Below, piece by piece: positions 7,099-13,184 of a DNA stretch of 13,184 bases. The position numbers and the translations under genes are program-made. Source of the stretch: Chloroflexota bacterium (lineage in GTDB: Bacteria; Chloroflexota; Limnocylindria; Limnocylindrales; CSP1-4). Each line of letters opens with the position of its first letter. Within the stretch, counting starts at the first letter, position 1. The notes below the pieces were generated by a model. The model was not told the DNA's origin. It saw nothing but the letters and a program-made list of their open reading frames with translations, and ran no database searches. The stretch is taken from the NCBI GenBank assembly GCA_021789355.1, contig JAJYJR010000093.1, positions 1 to 13,184 of the forward strand, written 5' to 3'.

Positions 7099-8209
7099 CC
7101 GCCCCGGGCTCGAGCAGTGACGGGTAGCGAGCGGCGAGCAGGAGTGCGCCCGCAACCAGGACGACGCCGGCCCACGATCCCTCGGTGGTGAAGAGACCGA
7201 TCGCGAAGGCGGCCGCCAACCCGATCTCCCGGCGGACCGTCAGCATCGCCGGGAGCGCGAAGAGCAGCCCGAACACGTGCAGGTCGGGTGAGCCGACGAG
7301 GGTCAGGATGCCGATCCAGGCCCCCGCGTGCCGGCGCGGAACCGCGAACACGAGGAGCACCGTCGCGGCCGACAGGGCCAGCCCGAGCGGCAGTGGGACC
7401 AGGTGTTGCAGGGAAATCCCGCCCACGTCGAGGCCGGGCCGGGCAGCGCGTCGCACCTGCTCCAGCCAGTCGATCCAGAGGCCCAGACCCGTCAGCGGGA
7501 ACGTGGCGAGCACGAAGACCGCGGCTGCAGCCACGCCCAGGAGGGCGGCGCGCCGGCGGCGCCGCAGCAGGTAGATCCACGGGTGGACCTGGGACGTCTT
7601 CAGGATGGCGACGAAGACGCCGAGGGCGCCGTCCACGATCGCCGGCCGGGGTTTCGCGGCTCCGGCCAGCTCGTGATCGCGCACCCGGGCGGCGCCCCCT
7701 GGGCCATCGAAGAAGAGCGCCACGAAGGCGGCGAAGAGCAGGACCTGGACGTTGAGCCCGAGCAGCGCCTCGGCGAACGGTGGCCAGGCGAATGCGAACG
7801 GCCATGCCCACCAGGGAATCCCGAGCCGCCGGCAGGCCCAGGCGGCGGCCACCATGCACACGAGCGCCCAGCCCAGGGTGACCGGGCCCTGCGGCAGCAG
7901 CGCGAACGGGGCGAGGACCGGGAGGAGGAAGGGGGGGTACAGGAACGGCTGGCCGGCACCCTCCGTGACCTGGAAGCTCGAGGCGAGGTAGGGCGCACCA
8001 CCGTGGATCCAGCGTTCCGTGGCCTGCAGCGGGATCTGCAGGTCGACCGCCAGGGGATAGGACCGCAGGAGCGCGGACGCCGTGGCCAGGGTCGACCATG
8101 CGGCGGCGCCCGCCAGCCCAGCACGGAGGAGCCGGTTGGGCAGCGTGCCCGGCACGAGCACGGAGGCCGCAGGGGCCGCGTGCCGGTGGCGCTCGATCAG
8201 GCGTGACAC
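7064..8209 (-). CDS. GT87/DUF2029-like membrane glycosyltransferase
   Basis: A polytopic membrane protein of about 381 residues. The first helix (about 27-48) is followed by VDLQIPLQATERW with Asp56, the likely catalytic acid position of the GT-C fold. FLYPPFLLPVLAPFALLP (89-106) is the typical YPP loop of this family, GLNVQVLLF (151-159) resembles its G-Q-x-N segment, and LKTSQVHPWIY (203-213) resembles its conserved K-P motif. Members use polyprenyl-phosphate sugars to glycosylate lipids or envelope glycans outside the membrane, but the substrate here is unknown. I chose GTG8209, leaving 69 bases to the divergent ABC gene. ATG8269 would add 20 polar residues and leave only 9 bases. The 3' end overlaps the small membrane gene. 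Confidence 0.75.
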   Translation of the reverse strand: MSRLIERHRHAAPAASVLVPGTLPNRLLRAGLAGAAAWSTLATASALLRSYPLAVDLQIPLQATERWIHGGAPYLASSFQVTEGAGQPFLYPPFLLPVLAPFALLPQGPVTLGWALVCMVAAAWACRRLGIPWWAWPFAFAWPPFAEALLGLNVQVLLFAAFVALFFDGPGGAARVRDHELAGAAKPRPAIVDGALGVFVAILKTSQVHPWIYLLRRRRRAALLGVAAAAVFVLATFPLTGLGLWIDWLEQVRRAARPGLDVGGISLQHLVPLPLGLALSAATVLLVFAVPRRHAGAWIGILTLVGSPDLHVFGLLFALPAMLTVRREIGLAAAFAIGLFTTEGSWAGVVLVAGALLLAARYPSLLEPGAAMPSGARSGTG

Positions 8210-8263
8210 GCGGCCATTCTGCCGCTTCGCGGCCGCTTCCCGCGTCGGGCCGCCCGCCCGGCG

Positions 8264-8269
8264 TACCAT
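8264..8269 (+). promoter_or_regulatory. Candidate -10 box giving a leaderless ABC ATPase transcript
   Basis: TACCAT ends 9 bases before ATG8279 and no Shine-Dalgarno precedes that codon. This TAnnnT-to-ATG spacing is the arrangement of leaderless genes. No -35 box is visible. Confidence 0.35.
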
Positions 8270-8278
8270 CAGTCTTCC

Positions 8279-9256
8279 ATGCCCCACCTCGACGCCACCG
8301 CGGCCGTCGTGCCGTCCGCCGGTGCGCCGGCACCGCCGCCGCTCATCGAGGCCCGTGCGCTCACCAAGCGGTTCGGGTCGTTCACCGCGGTCGACGCAAT
8401 CGACTTCGACGTCGCTCCCGGCGAGGCGTTCGGCTTCCTCGGTCCGAACGGCGCCGGCAAGACCTCGACGATGCGGATGATCGGCTGCGTCTCGCCCCTG
8501 ACCTCCGGTTCGCTCCGGGTGCTCGGGCTCGACCCGCGCAGGGACGGTCCGCGGATCCGGGCGCGCTTGGGCGTGGTACCCCAGGCAGACACCCTGGACA
8601 TGGAGCTGACGGTCCGCGAGAACCTGCTGATCTACGGCCGGTATTTCGACCTGAGCCGGCGCGAGGCGTTGCGGCGGGCGGGTGAGCTGCTCGACTTCGT
8701 GCAGCTGGGGGATCGGGCCGACGACCGGGTGGAGCCGCTGTCGGGCGGCATGAAGCGGCGGCTCACCATCGCCCGGTCGCTGATCAACGAGCCCGATCTC
8801 CTGCTGCTCGACGAGCCCACCACGGGGCTGGACCCCCAGGCACGGCACCTGCTCTGGGACCGCCTGTATCGCCTGAAGCAGCGCGGCGTGACGCTCGTCC
8901 TCACCACGCACTACATGGACGAGGCAGAGCAGCTCTGCGACCGGCTGGTGGTGATGGACAACGCCCGCATCGTGGCGGAGGGATCTCCCCGCGACCTGAT
9001 CGAGCGGTACTCGAGCCGCGAGGTGGCGGAACTGCGGTTCCCACCCGGGGTGCAGGATTCGCTGGACGGTCGCCTGGACGGTCTCGCGGACCGCGTGGAG
9101 TGGCTGCCCGACCGGGTGCTCCTGTACGCCGACGACGGGGAGGCGGCGGCCGAGGGCGTGCATGCGCGCGGCGTGCGGCCCGAGAGCGTGCTGGTCCGGC
9201 GCAGCTCCCTCGAGGACGTCTTCCTGCGGCTGACCGGCCGTTCCCTGGTCGACTGA
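8279..9256 (+). CDS. ABC-2 type exporter ATPase (NodI/DrrA family)
   Basis: ATP-hydrolysing subunit of an export pump, 325 residues. After an Ala/Pro-rich N-terminus (1-21) come Walker A GPNGAGKT (55-62), the Q-loop VVPQAD with Q102, signature LSGGM (154-158), Walker B LLLLDE (174-179), the D-loop TGLD and the switch His in TTHYMDEAE (H211). The C-terminal 100 residues, ending SSLEDVFLRLTGRSLVD, are typical of the NodI/DrrA/CcmA branch. It leads a three-gene operon with two permeases; the next gene starts 16 bases after its stop. Substrates of this family include drugs, lipo-oligosaccharides and polysaccharides, and nothing here selects among them. ATG8279 lacks a ribosome binding site, which fits a leaderless message. 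Confidence 0.93.
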   Translation: MPHLDATAAVVPSAGAPAPPPLIEARALTKRFGSFTAVDAIDFDVAPGEAFGFLGPNGAGKTSTMRMIGCVSPLTSGSLRVLGLDPRRDGPRIRARLGVVPQADTLDMELTVRENLLIYGRYFDLSRREALRRAGELLDFVQLGDRADDRVEPLSGGMKRRLTIARSLINEPDLLLLDEPTTGLDPQARHLLWDRLYRLKQRGVTLVLTTHYMDEAEQLCDRLVVMDNARIVAEGSPRDLIERYSSREVAELRFPPGVQDSLDGRLDGLADRVEWLPDRVLLYADDGEAAAEGVHARGVRPESVLVRRSSLEDVFLRLTGRSLVD

Positions 9257-9272
9257 GCAAGGGACGGGCGGC

Positions 9273-10043
9273 GTGGCGGTCGGCGCGCGGGTCCTGGAGC
9301 ACAACCTGATGGTGTACCGGCGGGTATGGCACGGGTCGGTGCTCGGCTCGCTGATCTCGCCGGTCCTGTTCCTCGCCGCGATGGGGATCGGCCTGGGCGG
9401 GTACGTGAACCGGGGCGGCGCCGGGGCCCTCGGCGGCGTCTCATACCTCGCGTTCCTCGCACCGGGGCTGCTCGCGGCCCAGGCCATGCAGACGGCCGCC
9501 TTCGAGACCACGTACCCGATCATGGGCAAGATCGTCTGGGACAAGCTCTATGACGCGATGCTCGCCACCCCGCTCACGGTGCGGGACCTGCTGGCCGGCG
9601 AGCTGGAGTGGCTGGTCGTGCGTCTCACGATCGTCTGCTCCGCGTTCCTGGGCGTGGCCATCGGTTTCGGCGCGGTGCGGCTGCCGCTCGGATTGCTGGC
9701 CCTCCCGGTGGCGGTGCTCACGGGGCTCGGTTTCGCGGCGCCGATCATGGCGTTCTCGGCGACGCAGCGACAGGACTCCGCCTTCAACGTGATCTTCCGG
9801 TTCGGGATCACGCCGCTGTTCCTGCTGAGCGGCACCTTCTTCCCGCTCGATCGGCTGCCCGCGGTCGTGCGGCCGATCGCGTACCTGACGCCGCTGTATC
9901 ACGGCGTCGTGCTCACCCGAGGGCTGACGCTCGGATCGCTCGACCCCGCGGCCGCGGCCGGCCATCTGGGCGCGCTGGTGGCCTTCGTGGCGGTGGGATG
10001 GGTGCTCGCCGCGGTCTCGTTCCGCCGCCGGCTGGTGGTGTGA
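9273..10043 (+). CDS. ABC-2 type exporter permease, NodJ-like (first of two)
   Basis: A 256-residue membrane subunit with about six helices. The start GTG9273 is preceded by a GGGACGGG purine-rich site about 6 bases upstream. The N-terminal HNLMVYRRVW (10-19) precedes the first helix. The core has the ABC-2 membrane domain layout, including FLLSGTFFPLDRLP near residues 185-198 and the LTPLYHGVVLTRG segment near 205-220, both typical of NodJ/DrrB proteins. It should pair with the next protein and the ATPase. The following gene starts after a single intervening base, implying coupled translation. Confidence 0.9.
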   Translation: MAVGARVLEHNLMVYRRVWHGSVLGSLISPVLFLAAMGIGLGGYVNRGGAGALGGVSYLAFLAPGLLAAQAMQTAAFETTYPIMGKIVWDKLYDAMLATPLTVRDLLAGELEWLVVRLTIVCSAFLGVAIGFGAVRLPLGLLALPVAVLTGLGFAAPIMAFSATQRQDSAFNVIFRFGITPLFLLSGTFFPLDRLPAVVRPIAYLTPLYHGVVLTRGLTLGSLDPAAAAGHLGALVAFVAVGWVLAAVSFRRRLVV

Positions 10044-10044
10044 C

Positions 10045-10842
10045 ATGAGCGCGCTGGCGCGAATCCTGCCGCTCTCCGCGCCTACCCGTTCGGGCCGCCT
10101 GGTCGAACGCAACCTGCTCGTCTACCGGCGCACCTGGATGGTGCTCTTCTCCGGCTTCTTCGAGCCGCTCTTCTACCTGCTGGGCATCGGCTTCGGGATC
10201 GGCGCGCTGGTGGGCCCGGTGGCCGGTCCGGACGGGCACGCCATCCCCTACCAGGTCTTCGTCGCGCCCGCCCTCCTCGCGTCGTCGGCCATGAACGGCG
10301 CGATCTACGACAGCACGACCAACGTGTTCTTCAAGCTCAAGTATGCCCACACCTACGACGCGATCCTGACCACTCCGGTGGGCATCTCGGACGTGGCGGT
10401 GGGGGAGATCGCCTGGGCGCTCATGCGGGGCACGTTGTATGCAATCGGGTTCCTGGCGGTCATGCTCCTGCTGGGACTGGTCCGGTCCCCGGCCTGGCTG
10501 CTCGCGTTCCCCGGCTCGATCCTGATCGGGTTCGCGTTTGCGTCGGTCGGGATGGCCCTCTCGACGTGGGTCCGCAGCTGGGCCGATTTCGACAAGCTCC
10601 AGCTCGTCCTGCTCCCCATGTTCCTGTTCTCGGCGACCTTCTACCCGATGACCGCGTACCCGCCGGCGCTCCAGGTGGTGGTGCAGCTGACGCCGCTGTA
10701 CCACGGGGTGGACCTGCTCCGCGGGCTGACCACGGGGTCGATCGGGCCCGCCCAGGGACTCGACGTCGCGTACCTGGTCGCGATGGGGATGGTCGGGCTG
10801 GCGGTCGTCTCGCGCCGGCTGGAGCAGCGGCTGCTCAGGTAG
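10045..10842 (+). CDS. ABC-2 type exporter permease, NodJ-like (second of two)
   Basis: A 265-residue membrane protein, paralogous to the one just upstream. ATG10045 lies one base after the previous stop, with GGTGG upstream. It shares landmarks with its neighbour: ERNLLVYRRTW near residue 20, a six-helix core, FLFSATFYPMTAYP and the LTPLYHGVDLLRG segment near the C-terminus. Divergence between the copies suggests a heterodimeric channel rather than a recent duplication. It closes the exporter operon; the next gene has its own promoter 33 bases downstream. Confidence 0.9.
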   Translation: MSALARILPLSAPTRSGRLVERNLLVYRRTWMVLFSGFFEPLFYLLGIGFGIGALVGPVAGPDGHAIPYQVFVAPALLASSAMNGAIYDSTTNVFFKLKYAHTYDAILTTPVGISDVAVGEIAWALMRGTLYAIGFLAVMLLLGLVRSPAWLLAFPGSILIGFAFASVGMALSTWVRSWADFDKLQLVLLPMFLFSATFYPMTAYPPALQVVVQLTPLYHGVDLLRGLTTGSIGPAQGLDVAYLVAMGMVGLAVVSRRLEQRLLR

Positions 10843-10874
10843 CGGAGCCGGGGCAGGCACCGGAGCGCACCCCC

Positions 10875-10880
10875 TATACT
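10875..10880 (+). promoter_or_regulatory. Strong -10 box for a leaderless tig transcript
   Basis: TATACT matches TATAAT at 5 of 6 positions and ends 8 bases before ATG10889. No Shine-Dalgarno lies between, so transcription probably starts at or just before the start codon. No -35 box is visible. Confidence 0.55.
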
Positions 10881-10888
10881 TCGCGGCG

Positions 10889-12331
10889 ATGAACGTGACC
10901 ACCACCCCTGCCCCCCGCAGCACCGTCGTGCTCGAGGTCGAGCTGCCCGCGGACCGCCTCCAGAAGGCAATCGACGAGTCCGTCCGGCGCCTCGGCCGCC
11001 GCACGCGCGTTCCCGGCTTCCGCCCCGGGAAGGCGCCCCGCGTGATGGTCGAGCGCGCGCTCGGCGTCCAGCGCGACAACCCCGACGTCAACCCCATCTA
11101 CGACGACGCCAAGGACCAGCTCTTCACCGCCACCATGGTCGGTGCGCTGGAAGAGGCGAACCTCGACGCGCTGACGGTCCCGGACCCGGAGTGGGTCCGC
11201 TTCGAGGAGGGCACGGGGGCGACCTATCGCGTCTCGGTCCCGGTCCGTCCCGAGGTGACGCTCGGCGACTACACCGGCTACCCGTTCGGCGTCGAGATCG
11301 AACAGGTCGACGACGCCAAGGTGGAACGCGTCATCGACGAGCTGCGCGACCAGCACGCCAGCCTGCGCGCCGTCGAGGACCGGCCCATCCGCACCGACGA
11401 CTGGGTCGTGATCGCCTTCCAGGGGACGAGGGACGGCGTGCCGTTCGAGGGGGGGAGCGCGGAGCGCTTCCCGATGGTCGTGGGCGGGGGCCGCATGATC
11501 CCGGGCTTCGAGGAGGCGCTGGTCGGGCTCTCCACCGGCGAGGAGAAGGACTTCGACGTCACCTTCCCGGACGACTACCCGGACGCGGCGCTGGCGGGAC
11601 AGCCGGCGCACTTCCACGTGACGGTGCGCGAGATCCGGGAGAAGGTGCTCCCCGACGCGGACGATGCCTTCGCCCAGGAGGTCGGGGCGCCGCTCGCCGA
11701 CATGGCCGCCTTGCGGACGGACATCCGAACACGGCTCGAGGCCGGCGCCCGCGACCATGCCCGGCACGCGTTCGCGGACCGGATCATCGAGTACGCGGTC
11801 TCCAACGCGACGCTCGAAGTTCCCGACCTGCTGGTCGAGCAGGAGGTGGAGGTGATGCACGACGAGCTGCGCATGCGGCTCGCCGAGCAGGGGATCCCCT
11901 ACGAGGAGTACGCGCGCATCACGGGCAAGGACGATGCGGCGCTCCACGCCGAGTACGGGGAGCCAGCCGAGCACCGGGTCAAGGTGCTCCTGGTCCTCTC
12001 GAAGATCGCCGACCAGGAAGGCCTGGAGATCTCCGAGCAGGAGATCGACGCGGAGATCGCCCGGGCGCGGGCGCGCTACACGGACAACCCCAGGCTGGTG
12101 GGGTACTTCGAGTCGGCGCGCGGCCGCTCGTACCTGCGCTCGACCATGCGTCGTACCCGGATCGTGGAGCGGCTCGTGGATCGCTGGCTGGAGGCCCACC
12201 CGGAGGTGGGGCCGCTGGCCCATCTCGAGGACGACCCCGGCGTTGCCGCGCTCTCCGAGGGCGGCGTCCCCGAGGTCGAGGCCGAACCGGCCCGGGCAAC
12301 CGCCGGCGCCGCCAGGGAGGAGCGGGCATGA
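10889..12331 (+). CDS. tig: Trigger factor (ribosome-associated chaperone, peptidyl-prolyl isomerase)
   Basis: Binds near the ribosome exit tunnel and shields nascent chains. The 480-residue protein has all three domains. The N-terminal ribosome-binding domain contains the signature GFRPGKAP (43-50). The FKBP-type isomerase domain spans about 166-250 ([44 protein letters not shown]). The helical C-terminal chaperone domain runs to about 430. A 40-residue acidic/Ala-rich tail is slightly longer than usual. The gene overlaps clpP by ATGA, so both are translated together. The start follows a strong -10 box by 8 bases, suggesting a leaderless message. Confidence 0.96.
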   Translation: MNVTTTPAPRSTVVLEVELPADRLQKAIDESVRRLGRRTRVPGFRPGKAPRVMVERALGVQRDNPDVNPIYDDAKDQLFTATMVGALEEANLDALTVPDPEWVRFEEGTGATYRVSVPVRPEVTLGDYTGYPFGVEIEQVDDAKVERVIDELRDQHASLRAVEDRPIRTDDWVVIAFQGTRDGVPFEGGSAERFPMVVGGGRMIPGFEEALVGLSTGEEKDFDVTFPDDYPDAALAGQPAHFHVTVREIREKVLPDADDAFAQEVGAPLADMAALRTDIRTRLEAGARDHARHAFADRIIEYAVSNATLEVPDLLVEQEVEVMHDELRMRLAEQGIPYEEYARITGKDDAALHAEYGEPAEHRVKVLLVLSKIADQEGLEISEQEIDAEIARARARYTDNPRLVGYFESARGRSYLRSTMRRTRIVERLVDRWLEAHPEVGPLAHLEDDPGVAALSEGGVPEVEAEPARATAGAAREERA

Positions 12332-13065
12332 GGCGCATCGTCGTTCCGGGTCGCTCCGCCGCCCTGCGCGCCGCGCAGGAGACCACCGCGATGCTCGTGC
12401 CGATGGTCATCGAGACATCGAGCCGCGGCGAGCGCGCGTACGACATCTACAGCCGGCTGCTGCGCGACCGGATCGTGTTCCTCGGCGACGCGATCGAGGA
12501 CCACATCGCCAACCTGATCATTGCCCAGCTGCTGTTCCTGGAGTCCGAGGACCCCGAGAAGGACATCAACCTGTACATCAACTCGCCGGGCGGCGTCATC
12601 ACCGACGGGCTGGCCATCTACGACACCATGCAGTACCTGCGCGCGCCCGTCAGCACGATGTGCGTCGGGATGGCCGCCAGCATGGCGGCAGTGCTCCTGG
12701 CGGCCGGCGAGAAGGGCAAGCGGTACGCGCTGCCGCACAGCCGGATCATGATCCACCAGGGTTCCGGCGGGTTCCGCGGCAACACGCCGGACGTGTTCAT
12801 CCAGGTCAAGGAGATGGAGGAGCTGGTCAACACCAACCACCAGATCCTCGCCCGCCACACCGGGCAGCCGATCGAGAAGATCGTCAAGGACACGGACCGG
12901 GACTACTTCATGTCGCCCCAGGCGGCCAAGGAGTACGGCATCATCGACGAGGTCTACGCGGTGCGGGGCGACTCGCTCATCGCGCAGGCGCACGACACGG
13001 CCCGGACGGAGACGAGCACCCCGACAGACGGCCAGGCAGACGCCCCGGAACCGCAGGCGCGGTGA
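12328..13065 (+). CDS. clpP: ATP-dependent Clp protease proteolytic subunit ClpP
   Basis: Serine peptidase that forms a tetradecameric degradation chamber with ClpX or ClpA/C. ATG12328 overlaps the tig stop as ATGA and follows GGGAGGAG (12315-12322) by 5 bases. The 245-residue chain has the catalytic triad Ser118 (GMAASMAA), His143 (MIHQGSGG) and Asp192 (TDRDYF), with the same spacing as in E. coli ClpP (25 and 49 residues). The N-terminal 20 or so residues before MLVPMVIE are probably a removed propeptide. The C-terminal 35 or so residues are Thr/Pro/Asp-rich and unusual for the family, whose members are normally near 195-210 residues. Only one clpP is present here, unlike the tandem pair of actinomycetes. 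Confidence 0.97.
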   Translation: MRRIVVPGRSAALRAAQETTAMLVPMVIETSSRGERAYDIYSRLLRDRIVFLGDAIEDHIANLIIAQLLFLESEDPEKDINLYINSPGGVITDGLAIYDTMQYLRAPVSTMCVGMAASMAAVLLAAGEKGKRYALPHSRIMIHQGSGGFRGNTPDVFIQVKEMEELVNTNHQILARHTGQPIEKIVKDTDRDYFMSPQAAKEYGIIDEVYAVRGDSLIAQAHDTARTETSTPTDGQADAPEPQAR

Positions 13066-13081
13066 CGCGGGCCATCCCGCG
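13066..13081 (+). repeat. Intercistronic hairpin between clpP and clpX
   Basis: CGCGGG (13066-13071) and CCCGCG (13076-13081) form a perfect 6-bp GC-only stem with a 4-base loop, starting directly after the clpP stop. No T-run follows, and the clpX ribosome binding site GGAG (13084-13087) comes 3 bases later, so partial attenuation, mRNA processing or translational tuning are more likely than full termination. Confidence 0.5.
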
Positions 13082-13096
13082 CACGGAGTAGTTGCG

Positions 13097-13184
13097 ATGT
13101 CCACGCCTCCCAGCAAGAGCACCAAGGTCCCGTACCGCTGCAGCTTCTGCGGCAAGAGCCAGGACCAGGTCCGCAAGCTCATCG
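13097..13184 (+). CDS. clpX: ClpX ATPase subunit, N-terminal fragment (cut by window edge)
   Basis: The first 29 residues are visible. KVPYRCSFCGKSQDQVRKLI holds the first Cys-x-x-Cys of the ClpX zinc-binding domain (Cys15, Cys18) followed by the usual G-K-x-Q-x-x-V-x-x-L-I pattern. ClpX unfolds substrates and feeds them to ClpP. The start ATG13097 follows GGAG (13084-13087) by 9 bases. The rest of the gene is outside the window. The place after tig and clpP is the common bacterial order. Confidence 0.93.
   Translation, partial: MSTPPSKSTKVPYRCSFCGKSQDQVRKLI

Noticed and set aside
6000..8333. Very long minus-strand frame opposite the COG4280-type gene and sharing DNA with the glycosyltransferase in another frame
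   Set aside because: Low-complexity Arg/Ala/Pro/Gly and His/Asp-rich translation, no motifs, and it overlaps three genes with clear protein signatures.
7064..9544. A continuous minus-strand reading frame of over 800 codons across the exporter ATPase and the glycosyltransferase
   Set aside because: Only the 3' part (7064-8209 or 8269) has protein-like content with membrane helices and GT87 motifs. The upstream part is antisense to a clear ABC ATPase and is an open shadow frame of GC-rich coding DNA.
11191..12327. N-terminal extension of ClpP by 379 codons
   Set aside because: This part is out of frame with and inside the trigger factor gene. The ATG at 12328 has a strong Shine-Dalgarno and gives a normal ClpP N-terminus.

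Overview
The window is GC-rich throughout (third codon positions mostly G or C) and gene-dense, with no mobile elements or CRISPR. The right end carries the housekeeping order tig-clpP-clpX, and the left end has a tRNA-Leu gene. Several genes start a few bases after a TAnnnT box with no ribosome binding site, which suggests leaderless transcripts. High GC, leaderless starts and a single clpP beside tig (Actinomycetota usually have a clpP1-clpP2 pair) fit a high-GC Chloroflexota lineage best; an actinomycete is the main alternative. This placement is inference.

Layout. 2-277: 3' end of an unrecognised gene. 288-375: tRNA-Leu(UAG) with encoded CCA. 376-977: sparse stretch with one plausible small membrane-protein gene (680-883) and a 5' leader with two mutually exclusive hairpins. 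978-5277: a tightly coupled ABC importer operon of the ferric-iron (FbpABC/AfuABC) type: lipoprotein binding protein, fused two-domain permease, and ATPase with a C-terminal TOBE-like domain. 5265-5915 (minus): a ChrB N-terminal-domain-like protein, diverging from 6117-7098, which encodes a COG4280-type membrane protein with two E-x-x-E motifs reminiscent of FTR1/EfeU iron permeases plus a 70-residue two-helix membrane protein. The shared 201-bp intergenic region has a good promoter with an operator-like palindrome at its start site. 7064-8209 (minus): a GT87/DUF2029-like membrane glycosyltransferase. 8279-10842: an ABC-2 exporter operon with one ATPase and two different NodJ-like permeases. 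10889-13184: trigger factor, ClpP and the start of ClpX.

How the genes work together. The importer should bring an oxyanion-bound metal, probably Fe(III), or a related substrate across the membrane. The ChrB-like/COG4280/small-protein cluster looks like a separate metal or oxyanion handling unit without the usual chromate transporter ChrA, and it is the best candidate here for an undescribed system. Trigger factor, ClpP and ClpX form the nascent-chain folding and protein degradation cluster. Two pairs of convergent genes overlap at their 3' ends, showing how compact the genome is.
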